From NCBI RefSeq assembly GCF_014647595.1, contig NZ_BMPM01000003.1, positions 124,001 to 188,000 on the forward strand: DNA of 64,000 nucleotides. Reading direction: 5' to 3'. The DNA comes from Paenarthrobacter histidinolovorans. Lineage in GTDB: Bacteria > Actinomycetota > Actinomycetes > Actinomycetales > Micrococcaceae. The position numbers and the translations under genes are program-made. Shown here piece after piece: positions 10,222 to 18,554 of this stretch (its first letter is position 1; every line of letters begins with the position of its first letter). The notes under the pieces are model-generated. The model saw only the letters and a list, made by a program, of their open reading frames with translations, made no database searches and was not told the origin of the DNA.

Positions 10222-10253
10222 AAAGGACCCCTCCCGGTGGGGAGGGGTCCTTT
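10222..10253. terminator. Bidirectional terminator between sigA and the DUF7455-type gene
   Basis: Perfect 14-bp stem AAAGGACCCCTCCC (10222-10235) / GGGAGGGGTCCTTT (10240-10253) with loop GGTG. The A-run on the left and T-run on the right let it stop transcription from both convergent genes. Confidence 0.9.
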
Positions 10254-10307
10254 GGCTAGATGTGGTTCCGGATTCGTGCCGGTTGCCTTACCCAGTCGAC
10301 GTGTACG

Positions 10308-10529
10308 TTAGTCGACAGGTACGGGTGCCTTCTCATTGAGGCGCTCGGTCTCATCATGCCAGTCGGAAGTCATGGGCCGGAGCGTGGCTTCAACTGCACG
10401 TGCGTGGTGGCCGCAGAAGAGCAGCTCACCACCGGAGGACTCGAGTACAACGCGGACATACGCCTGGGCTCCGCAACGATCGCACCGGTCAGCGGCGTTC
10501 AGTGTGCGGTCTGCAACTGCTGTTGTCAT
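10308..10529 (-). CDS. Small zinc-finger-like protein (DUF7455 type)
   Basis: 73 residues from the ATG at 10529, set by a perfect AAGGAGG; the upstream in-frame ATGs have no such site. It holds ADRCDRCGAQAYVRV with a CxxC knuckle, and LLFCGHHAR with Cys-Gly-His-His, a likely single zinc site. Its position next to sigA and a topoisomerase subunit is typical of these small actinobacterial proteins. Function unknown; a DNA- or polymerase-associated role is only a guess from the neighbourhood. Confidence 0.8.
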   Translation of the reverse strand: MTTAVADRTLNAADRCDRCGAQAYVRVVLESSGGELLFCGHHARAVEATLRPMTSDWHDETERLNEKAPVPVD

Positions 10530-10785
10530 GTCGGCCTCCTTAGTAGTTCTGTACATCCATATAACCAGCATTCGATCCAGATCCATGGCAAGGATGGGTC
10601 ACTTTCGCTGTCCGCGTATCACATGTGCATAACGCAACCATGCCGATCATCGGACGCCGGGAGTGGCAACCCATGCCTGAAGGCCGCGGCGGCTAGCCTA
10701 GTATGGGCAGTGTTTGCCTTGAGTTACCAGCGAAGTACGGCTGGGAAGCACCCTGAGTTATACCCCCGAAGGAGCACACCCCCAC

Positions 10786-12894
10786 GTGGCACCGAGTTCT
10801 GAATACAATGCCCGGCATCTGTCTGTCCTGGAGGGCCTGGAAGCGGTCCGCAAGCGCCCGGGCATGTACATCGGCTCCACCGACTCCCGCGGTCTCATGC
10901 ACTGCCTGTGGGAGATCATCGACAACGCCGTGGACGAAGCCCTTGCTGGCTTCGGACACGACATCAAGGTGATCCTGCACGCGGACAACTCAGTGGAGAT
11001 CCACGATGACGGCCGGGGCATTCCTGTGGACGTCGAGCCCAAGACGGGCCTGTCCGGCGTCGAAGTCGTCTTCACCAAGCTGCACGCCGGCGGCAAATTC
11101 GGTGGTGGCTCCTACACTGCGTCCGGTGGCCTGCATGGCGTGGGTGCTTCCGTGGTCAATGCGCTGTCCAGCCGCCTCGATGTCCAGGTGGACCGTGGCA
11201 GCAAGACCTATCAGATGTCCTTCCGCCGGGGCGAGCCTGGCCGGTTCATCGATGCCGGGTCAAAGACGGGACCCGATTCCCCGTTCGAACCATTCGTTGA
11301 GAATTCAGTACTGGATGTCGTGGGCAAGGCGAAGCGCGGTGTCACTGGAACCCGTGTGCGCTACTGGGCGGACCGCCAGATTTTCACCCCCGACGCGAAG
11401 TTCTCGTACGACGATCTGGTGGCCCGCGCCCGCCAGACGTCATTCCTCGTCCCGGGTTTGCGCATCACGGTCCGCGACGAACGAAAGCTTGCGGGCACCC
11501 CGGGGGAGCACGGCGTTCACGAGGAAGTGTTCCACCACGACGGCGGCATCAGTGAGTTCGTTGAATTCCTGGCAGCCGACTCCGGTGTTACCGACGTCTG
11601 GCGGCTTCACGGTTCCGGGAAATTCAAGGAAACCGTTCCTGTACTGGATGAGAACGGGCACAGCAAGATCGCCGAAGTGGAACGTGACTGCGAAGTCGAT
11701 ATCGCGCTGCGTTGGGGGATCGGTTACGAAACCACCATGCGCAGTTATGTCAACATCATCGCAACGCCCAAGGGCGGCACGCACCAGGCGGGCTTTGAAG
11801 CTGCGCTCCTGAAGACCTTCCGCAAGGCCGTGGAAACGAATGCCCGCAAGCTCAAAGCGGGCAACGACAAGATCGAGAAGGACGACATCCTTGCCGGATT
11901 GACGGCCGTCCTGACCGTTCGTCTGGCTGAGCCGCAGTTTGAAGGGCAGACCAAGGAGATTCTTGGCACTTCGGCTGTTCGGGCAATTGTTGCCAAGGTG
12001 GTTGAAAAGGAAATCACCGCACGCCTGAACTCGGCCAACCGCAACGACAAAGCCCAGTCGGCCCTCCTGCTGGAGAAGATGGTCAGCGAGATGAAGTCGC
12101 GCATCTCGGCCCGCGTCCACAAGGAGACCCAGCGCCGCAAGAACGCGCTGGAGACTTCGTCGATGCCCACCAAACTTGCTGATTGCCGCACCGATGATGT
12201 GGCGCGGTCGGAATTATTCATTGTGGAAGGTGATTCAGCGCTCGGAACCGCGAAGCTTGCGCGGTCCTCGGATTTCCAGGCGCTCCTGCCTATTCGTGGC
12301 AAGATCCTGAACGTCCAGAAGGCATCGGTGGGGGACATGCTGTCCAACGCTGAGTGCGCTGCCCTGATCCAGGTGGTGGGCGCCGGTTCCGGCCGGAGCT
12401 TCGACCTTGACGCGGCGCGTTATGGCAAAGTCATCCTCATGACGGATGCCGACGTTGACGGTGCCCACATCCGCACGCTCCTGCTGACCCTCTTTTTCCG
12501 GTACATGCGGCCCATGGTGGAGGCCGGCCGGGTGTTCGCCGCAGTCCCGCCGTTGCACCGCGTGGAAGTCATCAATCCGGGCCAGAAGGCCAACGAGATG
12601 ATCTACACCTACTCCGAAGCCGAGCTCCACGTACTCCTTGCAAAGCTGGTCAAGGAAGGCAAACGGTATAAAGAGCCGATCCAGCGTTACAAGGGCCTGG
12701 GTGAAATGGACGCCCAGCAATTGGCAGAGACCACCATGGACCCGCGGCACAGGACCCTGCGGAAAGTCGGTATCGACAGTGCCCAGCGGGCGGAAGAAGT
12801 CTTCGACCTGCTGATGGGCTCCGATGTGGCACCACGCAAGGAATTCATCATCGCCGGAGCAGCCACCTTGGATCGGGAGCGCATCGACGCTTAG
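10786..12894 (+). CDS. parE: Type IIA DNA topoisomerase subunit B (topoisomerase IV ParE type)
   Basis: ATPase subunit of a type II topoisomerase, 702 residues, GTG start with GAAGGAG upstream. The GHKL ATPase domain has EIIDNAVDEALAG (Mg-binding Asn), DDGRGIPV and GGLHGVGASVVNALS. The transducer domain follows. The TOPRIM domain has VEGDSALGTAKLARSS, PIRGKILNVQKA and the metal-binding DADVDGAHIRTL. The C-terminal PIQRYKGLGEMDAQQL is conserved. ParE is preferred over GyrB because no recF/dnaN context is present and a matching A subunit without a GyrA box lies at 24179-26692. The two are unusually far apart for a parEC pair. Confidence 0.85.
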   Translation: MAPSSEYNARHLSVLEGLEAVRKRPGMYIGSTDSRGLMHCLWEIIDNAVDEALAGFGHDIKVILHADNSVEIHDDGRGIPVDVEPKTGLSGVEVVFTKLHAGGKFGGGSYTASGGLHGVGASVVNALSSRLDVQVDRGSKTYQMSFRRGEPGRFIDAGSKTGPDSPFEPFVENSVLDVVGKAKRGVTGTRVRYWADRQIFTPDAKFSYDDLVARARQTSFLVPGLRITVRDERKLAGTPGEHGVHEEVFHHDGGISEFVEFLAADSGVTDVWRLHGSGKFKETVPVLDENGHSKIAEVERDCEVDIALRWGIGYETTMRSYVNIIATPKGGTHQAGFEAALLKTFRKAVETNARKLKAGNDKIEKDDILAGLTAVLTVRLAEPQFEGQTKEILGTSAVRAIVAKVVEKEITARLNSANRNDKAQSALLLEKMVSEMKSRISARVHKETQRRKNALETSSMPTKLADCRTDDVARSELFIVEGDSALGTAKLARSSDFQALLPIRGKILNVQKASVGDMLSNAECAALIQVVGAGSGRSFDLDAARYGKVILMTDADVDGAHIRTLLLTLFFRYMRPMVEAGRVFAAVPPLHRVEVINPGQKANEMIYTYSEAELHVLLAKLVKEGKRYKEPIQRYKGLGEMDAQQLAETTMDPRHRTLRKVGIDSAQRAEEVFDLLMGSDVAPRKEFIIAGAATLDRERIDA

Positions 12895-12906
12895 CTCCGC
12901 CAGGGC

Positions 12907-14109
12907 TCAGCGCGGCTCCCGGGCTGACGTCGCATGGCTGGCGACAGCTGCGGGCGCGGCGAACGCTGCCGCTCCCACCACCACTGCAAGCGCACCCAGT
13001 CCCCAAGGCAGCCCTGCGGCAACGGCAATACCACCCACCTGCAAGGGACCGCCGGCGTCGCCGAGTTCCCGGCCGAGCTCGGCCGAGCCCATGGTCCGGC
13101 CGAGCCTGTCATTGGGTGTGGAATCGGCAAGATGGGCGAATGCGAGCGGTGTGGCTACGCCAATCCCCGTTCCAATGAGGACCGCCGCAGCGTAGATCCA
13201 GAGTGCCCCGGGCAAAGCGGCTGCGATCAGGATCCCCACGGCGATGGACGCCAACCCGGCGACCATCCCCGGCCTGTCAGCGAGTACGCCGCGATCCCGC
13301 AGGACACCAATGCGTGGCTGGATTGCCGAAGACGCAAGGGCCAGGACTGTAACGACGGCGACACTCCCGGTAGTGCCGAGCCCTTCCCGGGCCGCCAGAG
13401 CCGGAAGGAAACCTACTGCCGCCCCGAGCGCCCCCGTGGCGGCAGCAAGCACCAGCGTGGGACCCAGGAACGATTTCTCCGTGCTCTGCCGCCACACGTC
13501 CACTACGGTGTACCGGGTCCTGGGCAGTGGATCCAAGCGCGGCATCGAGACGAGGACCCATGCGGCCACCACAAGGGCCACGCCGGACAGTACGGAGAAC
13601 AGGAGCCCAAAGCCACCTGCCAGGATGGCAACGGCGCCCAGCAGCGGCCCCAGTGCGTAGCCGAGCCCCTTCCAGGAGCCGTAACGTCCGAAATAGCGGC
13701 CGGAGTTGTTGCCAGCGAGTCGCGCGACACTTGCAGAGGAAGCAGGTGAAAAGGCCGATGCTGCCATGCCTTGACCGAGCCTGGCCGCGGCGAGCATGGC
13801 GGGTTGTTCAGCCCAAAGACCTGCCAAGGAGGCGGCGGCAAAGGCCAGAAGCCCACCCACGATGACAGGTTTGGGCCCGATGCGGTCGCTCAGTGCGCCG
13901 ACGACAGGTTTGAGGAAAACTTCGGCAATGTCGTACAAGGCGAGCAAGATACCCAGCCCGAGAAGGCTCAGGCCGATGTCCTGGCTTTCGGCGCCAAGCC
14001 CGGCAGCAACAGCGTGCGCCCCGAAGGCAGTAGTGAAGCCTGCCGCATAAAGGGGCCACCGTTGGTAGGGGGATGCGGGTGCGGGGCCGTTTTCTGCGGG
14101 CGGATTCAC
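12907..14109 (-). CDS. MFS transporter
   Basis: 400-residue major-facilitator protein with about twelve hydrophobic segments and a GTG start at 14109. The motif-A loop reads GALSDRIGPKPVIVGG between TM2 and TM3. The second half repeats the pattern (QPRIGVLRDRGVLADRPG). The family resemblance is to drug-efflux MFS proteins, but the substrate is not determinable. It converges on parE with only 12 bases between stops and no obvious terminator. Nothing else links it to neighbours. Confidence 0.82.
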   Translation of the reverse strand: MNPPAENGPAPASPYQRWPLYAAGFTTAFGAHAVAAGLGAESQDIGLSLLGLGILLALYDIAEVFLKPVVGALSDRIGPKPVIVGGLLAFAAASLAGLWAEQPAMLAAARLGQGMAASAFSPASSASVARLAGNNSGRYFGRYGSWKGLGYALGPLLGAVAILAGGFGLLFSVLSGVALVVAAWVLVSMPRLDPLPRTRYTVVDVWRQSTEKSFLGPTLVLAAATGALGAAVGFLPALAAREGLGTTGSVAVVTVLALASSAIQPRIGVLRDRGVLADRPGMVAGLASIAVGILIAAALPGALWIYAAAVLIGTGIGVATPLAFAHLADSTPNDRLGRTMGSAELGRELGDAGGPLQVGGIAVAAGLPWGLGALAVVVGAAAFAAPAAVASHATSAREPR

Positions 14110-14191
14110 GCCCCAAATCTAACAAGGCCCGGAGGCTACCCAGGGCCGTGTGAAGCTGGCCGCGCGGGAAGGGCGGGCAGACCCCGAGGCG

Positions 14192-15178
14192 CTAGCCGAG
14201 CAGACCGGGCACGATCAACAATGCTGTAGGAACGGCCAGCAGCATCGCCGACGCAGCAAGGACCAGCACCCTTAGTCCCTTGGTGAGTGGCGGCTGCGGC
14301 GAGAGCAGGCGGCTGACGCGTGACGCCGTCGTACGCGGTGAATCGGCACCTCCGGTGGCGCTGACGCCGCTGCCTTCGACGACGGCGCCGCCACCCTTCA
14401 GTGCTGCGGCACTGACGGCAGGCTGCGAGCTGCCGCTGGCAACGATGGCGATTGCCTTGATGAGTGTGCCTTTGCTTTCGGTCCGAAGGGCGACATCGTC
14501 GGCCAGCATCTCGATCAGGGAGTTCACGGCGGTCTGGGCAAGGCGGGTTGTCGGAAACCATGGGAGGGCCTGGCGCCAGGCGGCGAAGGCCCACAGCAGG
14601 AGATCGTGGCGCTGGGAAAGATGGGCGTTCTCGTGGATAAGGACAGCCCGCAGCTCTGCGGGATCGAGGGCCGCCATGAGGCCATCGGACAGGACCGTGA
14701 CCGAACGGGCGCCCCCGGGCAGGCAGTAGGCGACAGGGGACTCATGATTGATCACCACAGTCCCGGGACCGTCGTCTGACGGCGACGCCAGCAGAGCGAG
14801 AAGCTCACGGTGGCGGCGACGCTGGCGCTCAATTTTGTAATACGTCAGCAGAAGGGTGAAAACGAGGTGCGCGGTCAGGAGTGCGGCGGCGGAGAGGGCA
14901 AACAGGTGCCAGAAACCCAAGGCTGTGGTGGGCTCATTGTTGAACACCATTCCGGCCAGGCTCCTGAGGCCCGCAATAAGGTTGTCGCCTATGGGTTCCA
15001 GCCCGTAGACCAGCATGGCGCCGATCATCGACAACCCACCGGCAAGGGCTATGGCCTGCCACAGCACCATGGCCGTGAACGGCGACCGCGCCGGCCATTG
15101 CGCACGCGAGAGCAGGACGGGGACCGGCCACGCCAGAATCAATGCCAGGACCGCAAGCAGGTATGAGGTCCAGAACAT
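14192..15178 (-). CDS. M56 family membrane metallopeptidase (BlaR1-like, no sensor domain)
   Basis: Integral-membrane zinc protease expected to cleave or inactivate the partner BlaI-type repressor. 328 residues, with hydrophobic segments at about 1-24, 36-60, 88-112 and 300-325. The cytoplasmic loop holds HENAH (His182, Glu183, His186) and a downstream third ligand in EMLADD (Glu223). It ends right after the last membrane segment, so the extracellular penicillin-binding sensor of classical BlaR1/MecR1 is absent. It begins five bases after the repressor stop, so the two are one operon. The signal it senses is unknown. Confidence 0.85.
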   Translation of the reverse strand: MFWTSYLLAVLALILAWPVPVLLSRAQWPARSPFTAMVLWQAIALAGGLSMIGAMLVYGLEPIGDNLIAGLRSLAGMVFNNEPTTALGFWHLFALSAAALLTAHLVFTLLLTYYKIERQRRRHRELLALLASPSDDGPGTVVINHESPVAYCLPGGARSVTVLSDGLMAALDPAELRAVLIHENAHLSQRHDLLLWAFAAWRQALPWFPTTRLAQTAVNSLIEMLADDVALRTESKGTLIKAIAIVASGSSQPAVSAAALKGGGAVVEGSGVSATGGADSPRTTASRVSRLLSPQPPLTKGLRVLVLAASAMLLAVPTALLIVPGLLG

Positions 15179-15183
15179 AGTGG

Positions 15184-15570
15184 CTAATTGTAGCCGAGCA
15201 GTTTGCGCAGGGTAGCGGCTTCACTTTCGGAGACGGAGCCAATGAAGCGGGCAAGGACAGCTTCGCGGTCCGGGGCGGAGCCCAGAACTTCGTGCATCAG
15301 TTCGGCAGTGTGGTCAGCGCGGCTGGAAACTGCCTGGTAGCGGTGCGGGCGCGTTCCCCGTTCGCGTTCCACCAGGCCCTTCTTTTCCAAGCGTGACAGC
15401 ACGGTCAGGACAGTAGTTACTGCCAGATCTTTGCCTTGATGGCCTGCGGTGCCGTCGCCGGCCTCCGAGTCCTGCGCCAGGAGATCGCGCAGTGTATTGG
15501 CGGTTGCAGCTTCCTGGCCTGCCCAGAGCAGATCCATCACTGCCCGTTCCAGTTCCCCAAGACTTGCCAT
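15184..15570 (-). CDS. BlaI/MecI/CopY family transcriptional repressor
   Basis: 128-residue winged-helix repressor. ATG at 15570 is preceded by GGGAAG; the longer frame upstream covers the operator region and is not coding. It begins MASLGELERAVMDLLWAG, with helix-turn-helix region LAVTTVLTVLSRLEKKGLVERERG and wing RPHRYQAV. The C-terminal dimer domain contains VLARFIGSVSESEAATLRKLL, near where BlaI proteins are cut by their M56 partners. It is encoded divergently from cydA; three TTCTAC-N5-GTAGAA palindromes in between fit BlaI-type operators (TACA-N3-TGTA-like). Repression of both its own operon and cydAB-cydDC is inferred. Confidence 0.88.
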   Translation of the reverse strand: MASLGELERAVMDLLWAGQEAATANTLRDLLAQDSEAGDGTAGHQGKDLAVTTVLTVLSRLEKKGLVERERGTRPHRYQAVSSRADHTAELMHEVLGSAPDREAVLARFIGSVSESEAATLRKLLGYN

Positions 15571-15668
15571 CGTTACTTCCCTACCTTCCGCTTCCCACAG
15601 CAGGGTTACTGCCGCCGGGAGCGATGATCCAACATTCCACAATAAATCTACCGCTTTTCCGGCGCTGA

Positions 15669-15685
15669 TTCTACGTGAGGTAGAA
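15669..15685. promoter_or_regulatory. BlaI-type operator candidate 1
   Basis: TTCTACGTGAGGTAGAA: arms TTCTAC and GTAGAA with five bases between, slightly imperfect. It lies 99 bases upstream of the repressor start, where that gene's promoter should be. Confidence 0.6.
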
Positions 15686-15767
15686 CTGTCGGCGCGCCGC
15701 ATCCGGCGGCGACCTCTTGCGCGTGGCCGATGCCACTTGAAGAATGGGTTTCGTTGCCCGGCACTTG

Positions 15768-15784
15768 TTCTACACTGTGTAGAA
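15768..15784. promoter_or_regulatory. BlaI-type operator candidate 2
   Basis: TTCTACACTGTGTAGAA, a perfect 7-3-7 palindrome containing TACA-N3-TGTA. It lies 67 bases upstream of the cydA start and probably overlaps its promoter. Confidence 0.75.
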
Positions 15785-15792
15785 GAGAAGTT

Positions 15793-15809
15793 TTCTACGT
15801 TACGTAGAA
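15793..15809. promoter_or_regulatory. BlaI-type operator candidate 3
   Basis: TTCTACGTTACGTAGAA, a perfect 7-3-7 palindrome centred 25 bp from candidate 2 and 42 bases upstream of the cydA start. Confidence 0.75.
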
Positions 15810-15850
15810 CTAACGTCATCGTACTTCGGTCCACCGCACAAAGGACAGCC

Positions 15851-17446
15851 ATGGACGCCTTGGAAATCGCACGCTGGCAATTCGGTATCACTACCGTCTA
15901 CCACTTCATGATGGTGCCCCTCACCATTGGCCTCGGTTTGGTCGTGGCCATCATCCAGACCCTGTGGTACCGCACGGGCAAGCCCGAGTACCTGCGCATG
16001 ACCAAGTTCTGGGGCAAGCTCTTCCTGATCAACTTCATCATGGGCGTAGCCACCGGTATCGTCCAGGAATTCCAGTTCGGTATGGCCTGGAGCGAGTACA
16101 GCCGCTTCGTCGGTGATGTGTTCGGCGCGCCCCTGGCCCTCGAAGCGCTGCTGGCGTTCTTCGTTGAGTCCACTTTCCTGGGGCTTTGGATCTTTGGCTG
16201 GAAGCAACTGAAGCGGGGCGTCCACCTGGCCTGCCTGTGGATCGCGGTCATCGGCTCGGTTTTCTCGGCCTACTTCATCATTGTGGCCAACTCCTGGATG
16301 CAGCACCCCGTGGGGGTTGAAATGGTGGACGGACGCCCCGTCATGACCGACGCCTGGGCCGTCTTCACCAACAACACCGCCCTCGTAGCGGTACCCCACA
16401 CCCTGTTTGGTGCACTGGCGGTTGCCGGGGCCTTCCTCTTGGGCATCGCCTGGTACCACTTGTGGCGCCGCCGGCACGACGGAATCGACACCGTGGGCAA
16501 GGATGGCCGGATCATTCCCGGTGCCGCGCCGCACATTCCCGGGCGGGACAAAGCCGACTACACGGTCTGGATGAAATCACTGCGGATCGGCGCGGTCGTG
16601 GCAATGATCTCCTTCGCCGGAACCGCCATCACCGGCGACCTCCAAGGCAAGCTCATGTTCGAACAGCAGCCCATGAAGATGGCTGCAGCGGAAGCGGCCT
16701 GCCACGATGGAACCGGGTTCTCGGTACTGAGCGTGGGAAACCTCGGCGCTAAGAACTGTGACGACATCGTTGCCGTCATCGAAGTGCCCGGTATCCTCTC
16801 CTTCCTGGCCAAGGGCGACTTCACCACCGAGGTCAAGGGCGTCAACAGCCTGCTGGGCGAGTACAAGGAAAAGTACGGCACCCATCTGCCGGACAACCCG
16901 CTTTACGGTGACCGCGCCGGACAGGAAATCCAGTACGTTCCCGTCATGGAAGTGACCTACTGGGGCTTCCGGATGATGATCGGATTCGGTGGCATCGCAG
17001 CCCTGGCCGCGCTGTTGGCCCTCTGGGTAACGCGTAAGGGCGCAGTCCCGCAATCCAAGTGGCTCATGCGGCTTGCCGTATTCGGTATCCTGGCCCCCTT
17101 CGGCGCCAACGCCGCGGGCTGGATCTTCACTGAGATGGGACGCCAGCCGTTCGTCGTCGCCCCCAACCCGGACATGAACGGCATCGACCAGGTCTTCATG
17201 TTTACCGCAGCGGCAGTATCTCCCGGCGTCAGCGCAGGCGAGATCATGACCTCGCTGGTCGTCCTGACAGCCATCTACGCGGTGCTGCTGGTGGTGGAAG
17301 TGAAGCTGCTGGTCAAATACGTCCGTGGTGGCGTCGCCTCCGCAATGCCGGAACTGGCACACGGCGGGGACTCCACGGAGGGGCATGACAAAGACAATGA
17401 CACCCCGGACAAGTCCGGCGACGACGTCCTGGCATTCGCGTACTAG
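15851..17446 (+). CDS. cydA: Cytochrome bd ubiquinol/menaquinol oxidase subunit I
   Basis: Quinol-oxidising, haem-bearing subunit of the bd-type terminal oxidase in the cytoplasmic membrane. 531 residues from the ATG at 15851 (ACAGCC just upstream); the frame stays open further upstream but those codons overlap the operators. His18 in VYHFMMVPLT matches the b595 haem ligand. The Q-loop region is marked by LMFEQQPMKMAAAEA. The loop after it is fairly long, to about residue 350. About nine membrane segments are seen. First gene of cydA-cydB-cydDC; likely under BlaI-type control through the palindromes upstream. Confidence 0.95.
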   Translation: MDALEIARWQFGITTVYHFMMVPLTIGLGLVVAIIQTLWYRTGKPEYLRMTKFWGKLFLINFIMGVATGIVQEFQFGMAWSEYSRFVGDVFGAPLALEALLAFFVESTFLGLWIFGWKQLKRGVHLACLWIAVIGSVFSAYFIIVANSWMQHPVGVEMVDGRPVMTDAWAVFTNNTALVAVPHTLFGALAVAGAFLLGIAWYHLWRRRHDGIDTVGKDGRIIPGAAPHIPGRDKADYTVWMKSLRIGAVVAMISFAGTAITGDLQGKLMFEQQPMKMAAAEAACHDGTGFSVLSVGNLGAKNCDDIVAVIEVPGILSFLAKGDFTTEVKGVNSLLGEYKEKYGTHLPDNPLYGDRAGQEIQYVPVMEVTYWGFRMMIGFGGIAALAALLALWVTRKGAVPQSKWLMRLAVFGILAPFGANAAGWIFTEMGRQPFVVAPNPDMNGIDQVFMFTAAAVSPGVSAGEIMTSLVVLTAIYAVLLVVEVKLLVKYVRGGVASAMPELAHGGDSTEGHDKDNDTPDKSGDDVLAFAY

Positions 17447-17464
17447 GAGCAGGGGAAACTGACA

Positions 17465-18547
17465 ATGGAACTGTTGCCAACCATCTGGTTCGTAGCCATC
17501 GCCGTCCTGTGGACCGGCTACCTCTTCCTTGAGGGCTTTGACCTCGGCGTGGGCATGCTCATGAAGCTGTTCGCACGAAACAACACCGACCGGCGGGTCC
17601 TGCTGAACACCATCGGCCCGGTCTGGGACGGAAACGAAGTCTGGTTGCTGACCGCGGCCGGCGCTACCTTCGCCGCTTTCCCCCTCTGGTACGCGTCGCT
17701 GTTCTCGGCCCTCTATCTCCCGCTCCTGGCAGTACTGGTTGCCCTCATTTTCCGGGCTGTTGCCTTTGAATACCGGGGCAAGGTCGATTCCGAACGCTGG
17801 CGTAACCGCTGGGACTGGGCGATCGCCGTCGGGTCCTTCGTTGCCGCCTTCGGCATCGGTGCGGCGCTTGCGCTGACCACCACGGGCCTGCCCCTGAACG
17901 CCAACGGGGACCGTGAAGGTGGCCCGATGTCCTGGTTCAGCGGCTACGCGCTCCTGGGCGGTTTCGGCGTGGTGGCCTTCGCCCTGGTGCACGCGCTGGC
18001 GTTCCTGGCCCTCAAGACCGACGGCGAGGTGCGGCACCGTGCCCGCCGCTGGTTTGTGCGGTTGGTCCCGGCCGCGGTCCTGCCGATGTTCGGCTGGATG
18101 GTGGCAGTCCAGTTCCTCAGCGGCAAGCCGTGGACGTGGGCCCTGGTAGCTGCCGCCGTGGTCGCGGTGGTCCTGGCCTGGGCGCTGGCCCGCGCAGGAT
18201 CCGAGGGGCGGGCCTTTGGGGCCTTGGGCGCCTTCATTGTCTGCGCCACCGCCTCAATCTTCGGAGCGGCATTCCCGGTGGTCATTCCCTCCACCATTGA
18301 TCCCGCGTTCAACCTCACCATCTCCACCGCTTCGTCCTCGGACTACACACTGGGCCTGATGAGCATCGTGGCAGCTGTGGGCCTGCCGTTGGTGATCGCC
18401 TACCAGGCCTGGACGTATTGGGTCTTCCGGCGTCGCGTCAGCGCGGCACACATTCCTGAAGCACACGGCTTCCTGCCCGCCATCGCGGCCAAGGTACTCG
18501 TTTCCAAGGACGGCGCCCCTACCAACCCCGTGCAACCGGGAAAATAG
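17465..18547 (+). CDS. cydB: Cytochrome bd oxidase subunit II
   Basis: Second subunit of the bd oxidase, 360 residues with about eight to nine membrane helices. It starts 18 bases after cydA, preceded by AGGAGCAGGGG. WFVAIAVLWTGYLFLEGFDLGVGML near the N-terminus and GPVWDGNEVWLLTAAGATFAAFPLWYA are the strongly conserved CydB blocks. It overlaps no neighbour and leads into cydDC seven bases later. Confidence 0.95.
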   Translation: MELLPTIWFVAIAVLWTGYLFLEGFDLGVGMLMKLFARNNTDRRVLLNTIGPVWDGNEVWLLTAAGATFAAFPLWYASLFSALYLPLLAVLVALIFRAVAFEYRGKVDSERWRNRWDWAIAVGSFVAAFGIGAALALTTTGLPLNANGDREGGPMSWFSGYALLGGFGVVAFALVHALAFLALKTDGEVRHRARRWFVRLVPAAVLPMFGWMVAVQFLSGKPWTWALVAAAVVAVVLAWALARAGSEGRAFGALGAFIVCATASIFGAAFPVVIPSTIDPAFNLTISTASSSDYTLGLMSIVAAVGLPLVIAYQAWTYWVFRRRVSAAHIPEAHGFLPAIAAKVLVSKDGAPTNPVQPGK

Positions 18548-18554
18548 CCTCACC

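Noticed and set aside
15449..15850. In-frame upstream extension of cydA
   Set aside because: It would overlap the repressor gene and all three operators, whereas homology begins exactly at the ATG at 15851.
16577..18037. 486-codon open frame antisense to cydA/cydB
   Set aside because: It crosses two genuine genes and their junction and has no recognisable domain.
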